Origin: Aeromonas australiensis
GTDB taxonomy: Bacteria; Pseudomonadota; Gammaproteobacteria; Enterobacterales; Aeromonadaceae
DNA length: 64,000 nt
Assembly (NCBI RefSeq): GCF_000819725.1
Contig: NZ_CDDH01000100.1
Span: 1-64,000 of the forward strand
Direction: 5' to 3'
The notes below the pieces were generated by a model. It did not search any database, was not told the DNA's origin, and worked only from the letters and a program-made list of their open reading frames with translations. This document shows, in pieces, positions 56,109 to 63,633 of the stretch. The translations under genes and the position numbers were made by a program. Numbering within the stretch: the stretch's first letter is position 1; each line of letters opens with the position of its first letter.

Positions 56109-56290
56109 TGGTGGCGCGCAAAATAGCAAGAATTCGCGGTAAATGCAGTGCATAACCTGATATTTTCGTCACTATTTTACATTTTGAGTCCATTCGGAGC
56201 TCTTCGTTAGACTCAAGTGGTAAGAGCGTGCAAGGCAGGGATCAAACGGTCGGCGGCGGGGAGTGCGGTGAGCAAAAAGCAGGGAACAAC

Positions 56291-56317
56291 AAAAAACCCG
56301 CCGAAGCGGGTTTTTTT
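56291..56317. terminator. intrinsic terminator of the cold-shock gene
   Basis: AAAAAACCCGC / GCGGGTTTTTT, loop CGAA, T-run on both strands. Confidence 0.85.
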
Positions 56318-56377
56318 AAATTTTTGCAGAGCTGTCAACCGTTGGCGTCAGCCATCTGCAGCATGCTTCAGCTGTAA

Positions 56378-56587
56378 TTACAGAGCAATTACGTTGGCAG
56401 CAGCCGGGCCTTTCTGGCCTTGCTCGATGGTGAACTCAACACGCTGACCTTCGTCCAGGGTTTTGAAGCCAGGGGTCTGGATGGCGGAGAAGTGAACGAA
56501 CACGTCTTTGCTGCCGTCAACCGGGGAGATGAAGCCAAAACCTTTTTCGGAGTTGAAGAACTTAACGGTACCAGTCACTTTAGACAT
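56378..56587 (-). CDS. cold-shock protein (CspA family)
   Basis: A 69-residue single OB-fold RNA chaperone. RNP1 is KGFGFI and RNP2 is VFVHF, both intact; the aromatic surface (TVKFFN) is complete. It melts mRNA secondary structure on cold shift or in stationary phase; which paralogue it is cannot be told. Its leader (56588-56635) has a TGCCATC-A-GATGGCA hairpin, which fits the structured 5' UTRs of csp genes. Confidence 0.95.
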   Translation of the reverse strand: MSKVTGTVKFFNSEKGFGFISPVDGSKDVFVHFSAIQTPGFKTLDEGQRVEFTIEQGQKGPAAANVIAL

Positions 56588-57084
56588 AATAATTTCTCTT
56601 TAATTTAGTGTTAGAAATGCCATCAGATGGCAAATTTGATTTTTCGTCAGCAATACGTATGGGGAGCACTAAAGAAGGAGAATTATTTGATAAGAACTAT
56701 CCGAGGATAACGCTTATGCTAATCACTGCTTTACTAAAATGACTGCCTAACATAATCAGGTCTGAACTGCCGAATCATCGTGAAAGATTAAAACACGCTC
56801 TCATTTTTAAAGCAAACTTTATCTCGATATTAATGTTTTGTAACAGCTGAAAATCTCACTTTTTATAGTAAACATGATGTATTTCAACTGCATAGCAAGA
56901 TCCGTAAGGACTCGTTTCACCCCGGCGGGGGGCAGATTCGGCTTTTTTGTCCTGATTATGTAGCCAGTTCTGGTAAAAAAATGAGAGGAAATGCAAAGGT
57001 GGCGTTTGTTGGGGAGTGCCCGTTCGGGTTCTCTCATCGCTCATTTGCGGCAAATGGCTGTGTGATATCACTGCTCTGACATGC
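56588..57084. other. intergenic region upstream of the csp gene
   Basis: AT-rich. Contains the csp leader hairpin (56619-56633) and probably the csp promoter. No gene was accepted. Confidence 0.5.
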
Positions 57085-57119
57085 AAACGCCCGCTGACAC
57101 CAGATGCCAGCGGGCGTTT
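57085..57119 (-). terminator. intrinsic terminator of the 57132 gene
   Basis: AAACGCCCGCTG / CAGCGGGCGTTT, 12-bp stem with an 11-base loop; T3 then mixed bases on the minus strand. Confidence 0.75.
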
Positions 57120-57131
57120 TGAAAGAGGTGA

Positions 57132-57416
57132 TCAGCGCTTGCTGCGAAACTTGTTGCTGACCGAATCAATCCAGCTGAAGGTTTCCGGTAGTACCTGATT
57201 CTTGGCGCGCTCTTTGGCTTTCTCGCGAGCCAGCTTGGAGGCTGCCTTGGCCGCTTCGGCGCGGTCGGCCACAATTTTCAGGCGACCCTCTTCGCGGATC
57301 TTGTTCCGCTCTCCGTTGGTCAGCTGGTGGTCTGCATTGGCTTGTGCCTTTTGCAACAACAAGGCTATCTCGGCTTTTTCGGCCTCGGTCAGATCTTTCA
57401 TTTCCAGCTTTTTCAC
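57132..57416 (-). CDS. small basic coiled-coil protein, unknown
   Basis: A 94-residue protein beginning at a GTG with AGGAG 6 nt upstream. Almost entirely helical and charged, with a long Ala/Glu/Lys/Arg-rich helix (RAEAAKAASKLAREKAKERA) and a conserved-looking end (PETFSWIDSVSNKFRSKR). Family not recognised. May bind nucleic acid or a partner protein, but that is speculation. Confidence 0.75.
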   Translation of the reverse strand: MKKLEMKDLTEAEKAEIALLLQKAQANADHQLTNGERNKIREEGRLKIVADRAEAAKAASKLAREKAKERAKNQVLPETFSWIDSVSNKFRSKR

Positions 57417-57562
57417 GGCGGGCTCCTGCGGCAGGGTGGTGAGACACCCTAACACAGTTGTGCCGATCACTTCTTATGCAATCGGCTTTCCGGCAGTAAA
57501 AATGCGAGTTTGTGCCAACTTTCCGTTATTTCGCTGCCACTTTCCCGCCTGTTTGCCACATT

Positions 57563-58465
57563 TCAGTTTGTGGCGAGCGGCGAGGGCATCTCTTGCTCCT
57601 CCGGCTCGACGTGGATAAGCACGATGGCGTGGGGCAGTTGCGCCATGATGGCGTGTTCGATGCGATCACAGATATCGTGGGCATCGCCGATGCTCATCTC
57701 CGGGGGCAGGGTGAGGTGGAAGTCGATATGGCGGCGGCGACCGGCGCGGCGGCTGCGCAGATCGTGAAAACCGCCGGCGGCAGGGCAGCATTCGGTGATG
57801 ATGCGGCTGGTCATTGCCAGCTCCTCCGGGCTCATGCTCTGGTCGATCAGCGGCTGGAAGGCCTCGTTGAGCATGCTGATCGCCTCCCTGACAATAAAGA
57901 TGGCGACCGCAATGGCGACCAAGGGGTCGAGGATGGCGAGTGAATGGCCGAACAGACCGGCCAGCCAGATCCCGCCAAGACCGACCGCAACACCGGCGGA
58001 GGTGAGCACGTCCGCCTTGAGATGGAGCGCATCGGCAGTCAGGGCGACCGACTCCTCCTCCCGGGCCACCTTATAGAGGTGGGCTGAGACGCCGCTGTTG
58101 ACCAGCGCCGAGATCACCATCACCAGCACACCCCAGCCAATGCTCTCGATGGGGCTGGGGGTGATCAGCTTGTCGACGGCTTCGAAGATGATCCAGCCCG
58201 CGGCTAACAGAATAAGCAGTGCTTCGATAACGCCGGAGACATTTTCAATCTTGTCGTGACCATAGGGGTGGTGTTCATCGGGTGGCAGATCGGACTTTTT
58301 CACCGCGAACAGGGCGATCAGGGCCGCCACCAGATCCATGGCGGAGTGGATCGCCTCCGAGATGATACTGACCGAGCCGCTGGCAAACCCGGCCACCATT
58401 TTCATGATGATCAGACTGATATTGGAGCAGACCGACACCATGGCGGCTCTGGTTTTTCGGTTCAT
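57563..58465 (-). CDS. cation diffusion facilitator (CDF) efflux protein
   Basis: A 300-residue divalent-cation/H+ antiporter with six membrane helices and a C-terminal cytoplasmic domain. Metal site A residues sit in SEAIHSAMDLVAAL (helix 2) and ALHLKADVLTSAGV (helix 5). HHPYGHDKIENVSG is the family signature after helix 2. The CTD (ISMLNEAFQPLIDQS onward) is shortened or ordinary, ending HVEPEEQE. Substrate is likely Zn2+, Fe2+ or Mn2+, unresolved. Confidence 0.93.
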   Translation of the reverse strand: MNRKTRAAMVSVCSNISLIIMKMVAGFASGSVSIISEAIHSAMDLVAALIALFAVKKSDLPPDEHHPYGHDKIENVSGVIEALLILLAAGWIIFEAVDKLITPSPIESIGWGVLVMVISALVNSGVSAHLYKVAREEESVALTADALHLKADVLTSAGVAVGLGGIWLAGLFGHSLAILDPLVAIAVAIFIVREAISMLNEAFQPLIDQSMSPEELAMTSRIITECCPAAGGFHDLRSRRAGRRRHIDFHLTLPPEMSIGDAHDICDRIEHAIMAQLPHAIVLIHVEPEEQEMPSPLATN

Positions 58466-58931
58466 GTCACAGTTTCCTGAATAACGATGGATATATCGGT
58501 GCGGCGCGCATTATATCGGCCTGACCGTAAATAACACTATTCAGAGTTGTAACCTGATGTTTCCGGTGATATCGCGAATGCTTATTAAAAATAGTGGCTG
58601 CTTGCACAGCAGTAAATAATGAGAGGAATCTATATTAATCCGTGTAAATACCTTGTTCGCGATGCCTCAATATAAATGTGACAGCATTTGATAATGCGAA
58701 TTACTCTTTTTTGGTCTTTCCTGCCGAGGTCGTTTGGTCTCCGCGCTCAGGGGGCTGCGCGCGACATTTTTTGGACGAGAATGAGGCTGGATCCGGATGT
58801 CACTGGAGGGTATGCTGGGTCTGGTGATGGTCTTGCGCCATCCCACCAAGCGTACTGAAGTTGATGATTCGGATGGCATGCTGGCTCCCTTCGGGAACCA
58901 ACTGTCTGGGTAACATTTTTGGAGTTTGATG
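58466..58931. other. intergenic region
   Basis: No gene seen. The left half is AT-rich (promoter side of the CDF gene). The right half has imperfect hairpins (around 58818-58850 and 58880-58905) that could form a structured leader for the 40-aa gene. Confidence 0.4.
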
Positions 58932-59054
58932 ATGAGTAACAAAGAACATCACAACGGCAAAGATGCCAAGAAAAAACCGCAGATGTCACTGAAAGAGAAA
59001 CGCGAAGCCAAACGTCAGAAAGCAGAACTGAAAAATGGCAGCGCAATGAAGTAA
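58932..59054 (+). CDS. 40-residue highly charged protein
   Basis: A 40-aa product: MSNKEHHNGKD, then Lys-rich, then SLKEKREAKRQKAELKNG. Lys and Glu dominate, predicted helix. GGAG is 7 nt before this ATG (4 nt before an adjacent upstream ATG). A terminator follows at 59089. Family not recognised. Such short Lys-rich proteins are conserved in some gammaproteobacteria, so it is likely real. Confidence 0.6.
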   Translation: MSNKEHHNGKDAKKKPQMSLKEKREAKRQKAELKNGSAMK

Positions 59055-59088
59055 CGCTCCCCTACTGTTGTTCCTTCGGAGCCAGTGC

Positions 59089-59115
59089 AAAGCCAGCCCT
59101 TACCGGCTGGCTTTT
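59089..59115 (+). terminator. intrinsic terminator of the 40-aa gene
   Basis: AAGCCAGCC / GGCTGGCTT, loop CTTACC, followed by TT. Confidence 0.8.
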
Positions 59116-59126
59116 ATGTTTGTGGC

Positions 59127-59276
59127 TCACGGCGTGGCGCCGTAAGCCGCGAACATCTGGTGATAACGACCATCCTGACGCATCGCCTCAAGGCGCTGCT
59201 CAAACAGGGGGCGGGCATCAGCCGCTTCGAACGGACGAGCTGCAAGTTTGGCGTTGGCCAGCGGCTGAAATGTCAT
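59127..59276 (-). pseudogene. C-terminal remnant, perhaps of a periplasmic binding protein
   Basis: 49 residues, ending RLEAMRQDGRYHQMFAAYGATP. The pattern Leu-x2-Met-Arg-x-Asp-Gly-Arg-Tyr is like the last helix of family 3 solute-binding proteins. It begins at an ATG that overlaps the GNAT stop (TAATG), which may be chance. There is no room for the rest of the domain. Confidence 0.4.
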
Positions 59277-59575
59277 TACTCATCCTGCTTTTTCAGAAAG
59301 TAACTGATATGCCCCGGCGGCATATCGGGCAGCTGGCCAAAGACCTCGTAACCCTGCTTCTGGTAGAAGGGGAGGGCCTGAAAACTGGTGGTTTCCAGAT
59401 GGTAGTTGCTGATGCCCTTGCTTTGGGCGTACTGCTCCATGGCGCCGAGCAGGCGGCCGCCCCAGCCATCGCGGCGGAGGGGGTTATCGACCCAGATCCG
59501 CTCGCGCAGCTGCTGGCCAGTGATGGTCTCGTTGAAACCATTGAGGTAATCGGGATGTGGCGATTTTCTCTGCAT
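59276..59575 (-). pseudogene. truncated GNAT acetyltransferase
   Basis: Only the C-terminal ~75 residues look like GNAT: IWVDNPLRRDGWGGRLLGAM (acetyl-CoA loop) and TSFQALPFYQKQGYEVFGQL then PPGHISYFLKK. The N-terminal strands are missing; the first 25 residues are unrelated. A minus-strand terminator (59584-59607) sits just upstream, so it is unlikely to be expressed. Probably a leftover of a deletion near the IS element. Confidence 0.7.
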
Positions 59576-59576
59576 C

Positions 59577-59851
59577 AGAAACCAAAAACCCCTGAATTAA
59601 CAGGGGTCTGTATATGTATTCTTTACAGATAACTCTAAGGTTAACTCAGAAAGGAAGGGCAGGATAACTGCCACTGTGTGTGTGAGTTGGTTGAGTGCAA
59701 GGCAAGTAACCACAGCATCTATCCACCTTGAAATCTCACCAACATGTCCTTAAATCGCATTAAACCTATCATTAATGTAGTTCGTGTCAACATTTGATGC
59801 GTTTACGATAAAAAAGTTTACACAATTTTTCGAACGTCTTTATCTGCGTAT
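59577..59851. other. AT-rich spacer left of the IS element
   Basis: Contains a minus-strand terminator at 59584-59607 and otherwise no gene. Its AT-richness shows that the island seen to the right of the IS begins left of it. Confidence 0.4.
59584..59607 (-). terminator. orphan minus-strand terminator
   Basis: ACCCCTG / CAGGGGT, loop AATTAA (plus-strand order), followed on the minus strand by T5. It ends a transcript whose gene is no longer present. Confidence 0.7.
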
Positions 59852-59869
59852 TGAATCGCCCCTGGTTTT

Positions 59870-60760
59870 CTAGACACTCTGTTGCTGAAAAATAAACTGC
59901 CTTTCAAACTCTACCGGCGACAGCCCATCATTGGAACCATGGCGCCTGATTGGGTTGTAAAACATCTCGATATAATCAAACACATCGCTGCGGGCTTCGT
60001 CTCTTGTCGCGTAAATCCTGCGCTTGATCCGCTCCCGTTTGAGCAACTGGAAGAAGCTCTCGGCGACAGCGTTATCGTGACAGTTGCCACGTCGGCTCAT
60101 GCTGCAACTCAGGTTGTGGGCTTTCAGAAAGTCCTGCCATTCACCACCGGTAAACTGGCTCCCCTGATCCGAATGCACCAGCACCGGCTGCTTGGGCTTG
60201 CGCCGCCAGACGGCCATCAATAACGCATCCACCGCCAAGTCTGCCGTCATGCGTGATTTCATCGCCCAGCCGACGATCTGGCGAGAGAACAGGTCGAGTA
60301 CCACCGCGAGATACAGCCACCCTTCTTGAGTGCGGATGTAGGTAATGTCAGTCACCCAGGAGATGTTGGGGGCTGGCACATTAAACTGACGAGCCAGCGT
60401 GTTTGGGGCCGCCTGTGGGCTCTTGCCTCCATAATGCCCCTTGCGGCGTTGATAGCCCGTTTGCGAACGCAGCCCTTCCCGCCTCATTAATTTGGCCACA
60501 CGGTGCTTGCCGCAGGCTTCCCCCCGTCACGAAGGTCGCGATGGGTCTTGCGATAGCCGTAGACCGCACCACTTTCCAACCAGGATTGCTTGACCAATCC
60601 GGTCAGCCGTTCGTCCTCCTGCTGTCGTGGTGATACGGGCTGTTTCAGCCACGCGTAGAAGCCACTTCGGTGAACCCCCAGGGTCTGGCACAGGGTAACG
60701 ACACTGTACCGGTCGAGTCGGGAGGTTATGAACGCGTACCTTTCCTTGACTCGCTGGCAA
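59870..60760 (-). pseudogene. IS3-family transposase OrfB (DDE), frameshifted
   Basis: OrfB catalytic domain with the DDE residues in WVTDITYIRT, LVHSDQGSQFTG and NCHDNAVAESFFQLLKRE. Its N-terminal part (LCQTLGVHRSGFYAWLKQPV through YGYRKTHRDLRDGG) is in one frame and the rest (AKLMRREGLRS on) in another. The break is at the six-base C-run 60521-60526; one more base would restore a full protein (GGEACGKHRVAKLM). OrfB would normally be made by -1 frameshifting from orfA. Confidence 0.85.
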
Positions 60761-61019
60761 AGTAGGCTGCGGCCTCCTTTAGGATATTGCGCTCCTCGGT
60801 GACCTGGCGCAGTTCGGCTTTCAGGCGGCGTATCTCGGCTTGCAAGGCAGACTCTTCGAGCAGCTGGTCAGCGGGCTTACCGTACTGCTTGAGCCAGGCA
60901 TACAGACTGTGGCTGGATACCCCAAGGGCTCGTGCAACATCAGCTACCGGCCGCCCACGCTCGGTGACTTGTTTAACCGCTTCGATTTTGAATGTTTCTG
61001 GATAACGCTGACGGGTCAT
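60726..61019 (-). CDS. IS3-family OrfA (helix-turn-helix protein)
   Basis: A 97-residue transposase subunit. Helix-turn-helix EAVKQVTERGRPVADVARAL then GVSSHSLYAWLKQYG binds the ends; the leucine-zipper-like tail (ALQAEIRRLKAELRQVTEE) mediates multimerisation. Ends in SESRKGTRS where the -1 frame of orfB overlaps. Confidence 0.92.
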   Translation of the reverse strand: MTRQRYPETFKIEAVKQVTERGRPVADVARALGVSSHSLYAWLKQYGKPADQLLEESALQAEIRRLKAELRQVTEERNILKEAAAYFASESRKGTRS

Positions 61020-61375
61020 AACACCTCCAATAGTTGCCTCATTTTAAGGCTGTGAGGTGTCTAGGGAACTGGGGGCGATTCACTATAACCAAGCTCATTT
61101 ACCAGATTAAAAACCACTGCGTTATCGCAAGACGTGTAAAAGAAGTCTATTAATCTAATTTATAGTCAAATCCACATTTTACATATAGATGTCAATTGAT
61201 TTTTGTTACCCATATAAATAATCGCTTAGGGTCAAAAAAAATATTTTGGCCTTAATTTTGGTAAAGAATTTGAATTTTCTATATCAAATATGCATTTTCC
61301 TCAGTCAATATCACTACTCGACTCAACATCCTACGGATTATCGCTTGTTACAAATAATCAACACTCGTGCATCTT

Positions 61376-61387
61376 CCTGCTAGCAGG
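61376..61387. promoter_or_regulatory. palindrome next to the peptide-gene promoter
   Basis: CCTGCTAGCAGG, perfect 12-bp palindrome ending 2 bp before the -35 candidate; position suits a regulator site. Confidence 0.4.
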
Positions 61388-61389
61388 TG

Positions 61390-61418
61390 TTTACATCTAA
61401 CTTCTCGGTCATTAAATT
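61390..61418 (+). promoter_or_regulatory. candidate promoter of the peptide cluster
   Basis: -35 TTTACA (61390-61395), 17-bp spacer, -10 TAAATT (61413-61418), about 65 bp before the peptide ATG. Confidence 0.45.
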
Positions 61419-61483
61419 GAAATCTCCGTTTGGAGCCTGCTCTCCTGGTATTCATCAACCTTCATTTCATAAGGAAATAAAAA

Positions 61484-61558
61484 ATGACTCTGAATAAAAA
61501 GGATATTAAATTCGTTTCTGCGGCTGCACTGAAACATGTTCAGCACGTACTGTTCTGA
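61484..61558 (+). CDS. 24-residue peptide, candidate RiPP precursor
   Basis: A 24-codon gene too short for usual gene callers. AAGGA sits about 8 nt before the ATG. The peptide starts MTLNKKDIKF, a basic, leader-like half, then VSAAA, and ends LKHVQHVLF, with two His spaced three apart and a C-terminal Phe. No Cys, Ser only once and Thr once, so lanthionine or thiazole chemistry is unlikely. It is followed 12 bp later by a strong hairpin and then by oxygenase, methyltransferase and exporter genes, which makes it a candidate substrate. Alternative: a regulatory leader peptide; it has no obvious run of one rare codon, though Ala-Ala-Ala is present. Confidence 0.6.
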   Translation: MTLNKKDIKFVSAAALKHVQHVLF

Positions 61559-61570
61559 ATATGGACGTAT

Positions 61571-61604
61571 GAAAAAGGATGGTGTGTATACACCATCCTT
61601 TTTC
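61571..61604 (+). terminator. attenuator-like terminator between peptide gene and oxygenase gene
   Basis: GAAAAAGGATGGTGT / ACACCATCCTTTTTC, perfect 15-bp stem, loop GTAT, with T5 inside the 3' arm. Partial read-through would give excess peptide over enzymes, the usual arrangement in precursor-first clusters. Confidence 0.75.
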
Positions 61605-61620
61605 AATAGGGGATTATAGA

Positions 61621-62802
61621 ATGTTGCATAAAATTATAGGGTCTATTGACCAAGAAAGTTTTTTTAATACTTACTTCGAAAAAAAACCACTCTTCCAAAG
61701 AGCAGCGAGCAGTCTCATCAATATGTTCACCCTAGCTGACTTTGATCGCTATTTGATTGCTGGAGAGGGCATGCTACATAACTTAGTTAGAATAACTAAG
61801 GATGGGGTGGCAATAACGATACCGACCTATCATGGTCAAGCAACAACACAACGAGAATTCGTACTTGAAGCGTTCAAATCTGGTGCGACACTTAAGCTAG
61901 AAGATCTTGATAATCGTCACAGTGACATCGCTAAGATCTGCAAAAGCCTTGAGGACATTTTTGGTGGATATGTTTTCGCAAAACCATTCCTTACTGGCGC
62001 AAACTTCCCAGGCCTTGATACGCATTTTGATACCACAGAAGTTTTTGTTGTCCAACTAGAAGGGCGTAAAGTTTGGCATGTTTGGGACAAGGTAATCGAT
62101 AATCCAACTCTTCCACTTCAACAGAACTTTAAAGATGTCGATCTTGGAGCTCCATCAATTGAGGTTATTCTAGAACCTGGAGATATATTATATATTCCAG
62201 CAGGAGCGCCACATTCTGCACGATGCTTAGATAGCCACTCATTATATATGGCTATTGGTTTGCAACCAATAAAAATTTTTGAAGTACTGGAAGGATACCT
62301 ACGGCTAATGTCTGAGCACATAGTTGAACTCAGACAGAATATATATCCATTCACTGAACGAGATCTTCTTGATAAAAATACAAAACTACTTTTAGATCGA
62401 TTAAAGAAAGTACCTTTTGATGTAATTAAAGCTGACTTTGATATCGCATATAGCGCAACCAAACATGAGACCTGCGATAGACGCCTGGAAACTCTTGCTG
62501 CATCACATGCGATTACTGAGTCAACAAAGCTACGGCTAAGGCAAGGTGTTGATATACAGGCTAGAACTGGTGACGGTTCTATATCAATATATTTTAGTTC
62601 GACAATCAGCCCAGGAAAACCGCTTGTTTCAAGGCCTTCGAATGTAACTCTTCCTGATTATTGTCAGGGTGAAATAGATTATATTTGCTCAAGGGGATTA
62701 GTTTGCTTTACTCCAAGTCAGCTCTCTGGCGACCTAAACCTAGAGTCGAAAGTTCTGCTCTGTCAAGAGTTGGCTAATGTTGGCATTCTTATTTTAGAGT
62801 AA
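61621..62802 (+). CDS. cupin/JmjC-type 2-oxoglutarate Fe(II) oxygenase
   Basis: A 393-residue protein of the cupin_4/ROX family (YcfD, NO66 and MINA53 relatives, which hydroxylate Arg or His of ribosomal proteins). The early motif KKPLFQRA is family-typical. The iron triad is H135, D137 (GLDTHFDTTEVFVVQLEGRK) and H198 (PGDILYIPAGAPHSA). The ATG at 61621 is chosen because AGGGGA is 7-8 nt upstream; an in-frame ATG at 61579 lies inside the terminator stem. AT-rich, unlike the core genome. Between the peptide and the methyltransferase genes, the likely reaction is hydroxylation of a peptide side chain (inferred). Confidence 0.85.
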   Translation: MLHKIIGSIDQESFFNTYFEKKPLFQRAASSLINMFTLADFDRYLIAGEGMLHNLVRITKDGVAITIPTYHGQATTQREFVLEAFKSGATLKLEDLDNRHSDIAKICKSLEDIFGGYVFAKPFLTGANFPGLDTHFDTTEVFVVQLEGRKVWHVWDKVIDNPTLPLQQNFKDVDLGAPSIEVILEPGDILYIPAGAPHSARCLDSHSLYMAIGLQPIKIFEVLEGYLRLMSEHIVELRQNIYPFTERDLLDKNTKLLLDRLKKVPFDVIKADFDIAYSATKHETCDRRLETLAASHAITESTKLRLRQGVDIQARTGDGSISIYFSSTISPGKPLVSRPSNVTLPDYCQGEIDYICSRGLVCFTPSQLSGDLNLESKVLLCQELANVGILILE

Positions 62803-62820
62803 CATTAAAGGGGCGTTTTC

Positions 62821-63633
62821 GTGTATCTTGATTTATTAAGTAAAGTGCTAACAAACAAAATCTATGAACCTGATAGTCCAAAAGCAACACCTGATGAAGT
62901 GGACGAAATAAAGAAGACTCTAGACTTATTAATGAACGATGGTATCAATCTTAATATCAGCGCAGAAGACTTGACCCAAATCCTTCAGTACACCAAGAGA
63001 TCTAGAAATATTCATACATACGTTAGCGTTGACGCATTGAATAATATACGAGATGCCATAACAATCACAAATGAAAAAAAGATTGTTGGCGATGTATTAG
63101 ATTGTGGGGTTTTGAGAGGGGGGACTTCAATCTACATGGCTGGAGTTCTGAAAAGCCTAAACTCATCTCGTAAGGTTTATGTAGCAGATTCCTTTTCAGG
63201 TCTACCGGTTCCCAGTACCCAGGATGGGATTTTTGCAAATCATTTCTGGTATCGATTTTCTAAGGCACTTCCGATATATAACCTAGACTGCTTAGCAAGC
63301 ATTGATGATGTAAAGGAAAATTTTAATCGTTATGGATTACTCGACGATAACATAATTTTCATGCCAGGCTGGTTTGAAGATACACTACCATCATTATCAG
63401 CTGCTAATGTTAAGTTTAGTGTTGTAAGAATTGACGCGGATTGGTATAGCTCAACAAAAGACGTTCTAGATAACGTATATCACCTAATATCCGATGGCGG
63501 ATTCATCATCATTGATGATTATAATCTACCAGGATGTAAGCTAGCGGTTGATGAATTTAGAGAAAAAAATGGAATTTCAAAACCACTTCAAATTGCAGAT
63601 GAAGTTGCAGGAGTATTCTTTTGGATAAAATAA
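62821..63633 (+). CDS. TylF/MycF-family O-methyltransferase
   Basis: A 270-residue SAM-dependent methyltransferase of the macrocin O-methyltransferase family. Motifs are GDVLDCGVLRGGTS (SAM, residues 90-103), VADSFSGLP (121-129), YGLLDDNIIFMPGWFEDTLP (171-190), RIDADWYSST (203-212) and IIIDDYNLPGCK (229-240), whose acidic residues bind the metal. Family members methylate hydroxyls, mostly on sugars. Start is GTG with AAAGGGG about 8 nt upstream, 18 bp after the oxygenase stop. No sugar-synthesis gene is visible, so a peptide hydroxyl is a reasonable substrate (inferred). Confidence 0.88.
   Translation: MYLDLLSKVLTNKIYEPDSPKATPDEVDEIKKTLDLLMNDGINLNISAEDLTQILQYTKRSRNIHTYVSVDALNNIRDAITITNEKKIVGDVLDCGVLRGGTSIYMAGVLKSLNSSRKVYVADSFSGLPVPSTQDGIFANHFWYRFSKALPIYNLDCLASIDDVKENFNRYGLLDDNIIFMPGWFEDTLPSLSAANVKFSVVRIDADWYSSTKDVLDNVYHLISDGGFIIIDDYNLPGCKLAVDEFREKNGISKPLQIADEVAGVFFWIK

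Larger units (their letters stand above)
59852..61082 (-). mobile_element. IS3-family insertion sequence
   Basis: A 1231-bp element. Its ends are inverted repeats starting TGAATCGCCCC at both sides; 22 of the first 26 positions match. It contains orfA and orfB in the usual order on the minus strand. Flanks read TAT on the left and CTAT on the right, so a clean target duplication is not certain; a 3-bp TAT fits if the right end is one base further. orfB has a frame break, so transposition from this copy is doubtful. Confidence 0.9.
61083..61483. other. AT-rich region upstream of the peptide gene
   Basis: No gene accepted. It holds a 12-bp palindrome (61376-61387) and a promoter candidate (61390-61418) placed to drive the peptide gene. 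A 36-codon frame at about 61291 has no ribosome-binding site. Confidence 0.5.

Noticed and set aside
61291-61401. 36-codon plus-strand frame upstream of the peptide gene, considered as a second precursor
   Set aside because: No Shine-Dalgarno sequence and it runs through the palindrome and the -35 candidate.
61412-61606. 64-codon minus-strand frame over the peptide gene and hairpin
   Set aside because: It starts inside the terminator stem and reads antisense to the peptide gene; no ribosome-binding site.
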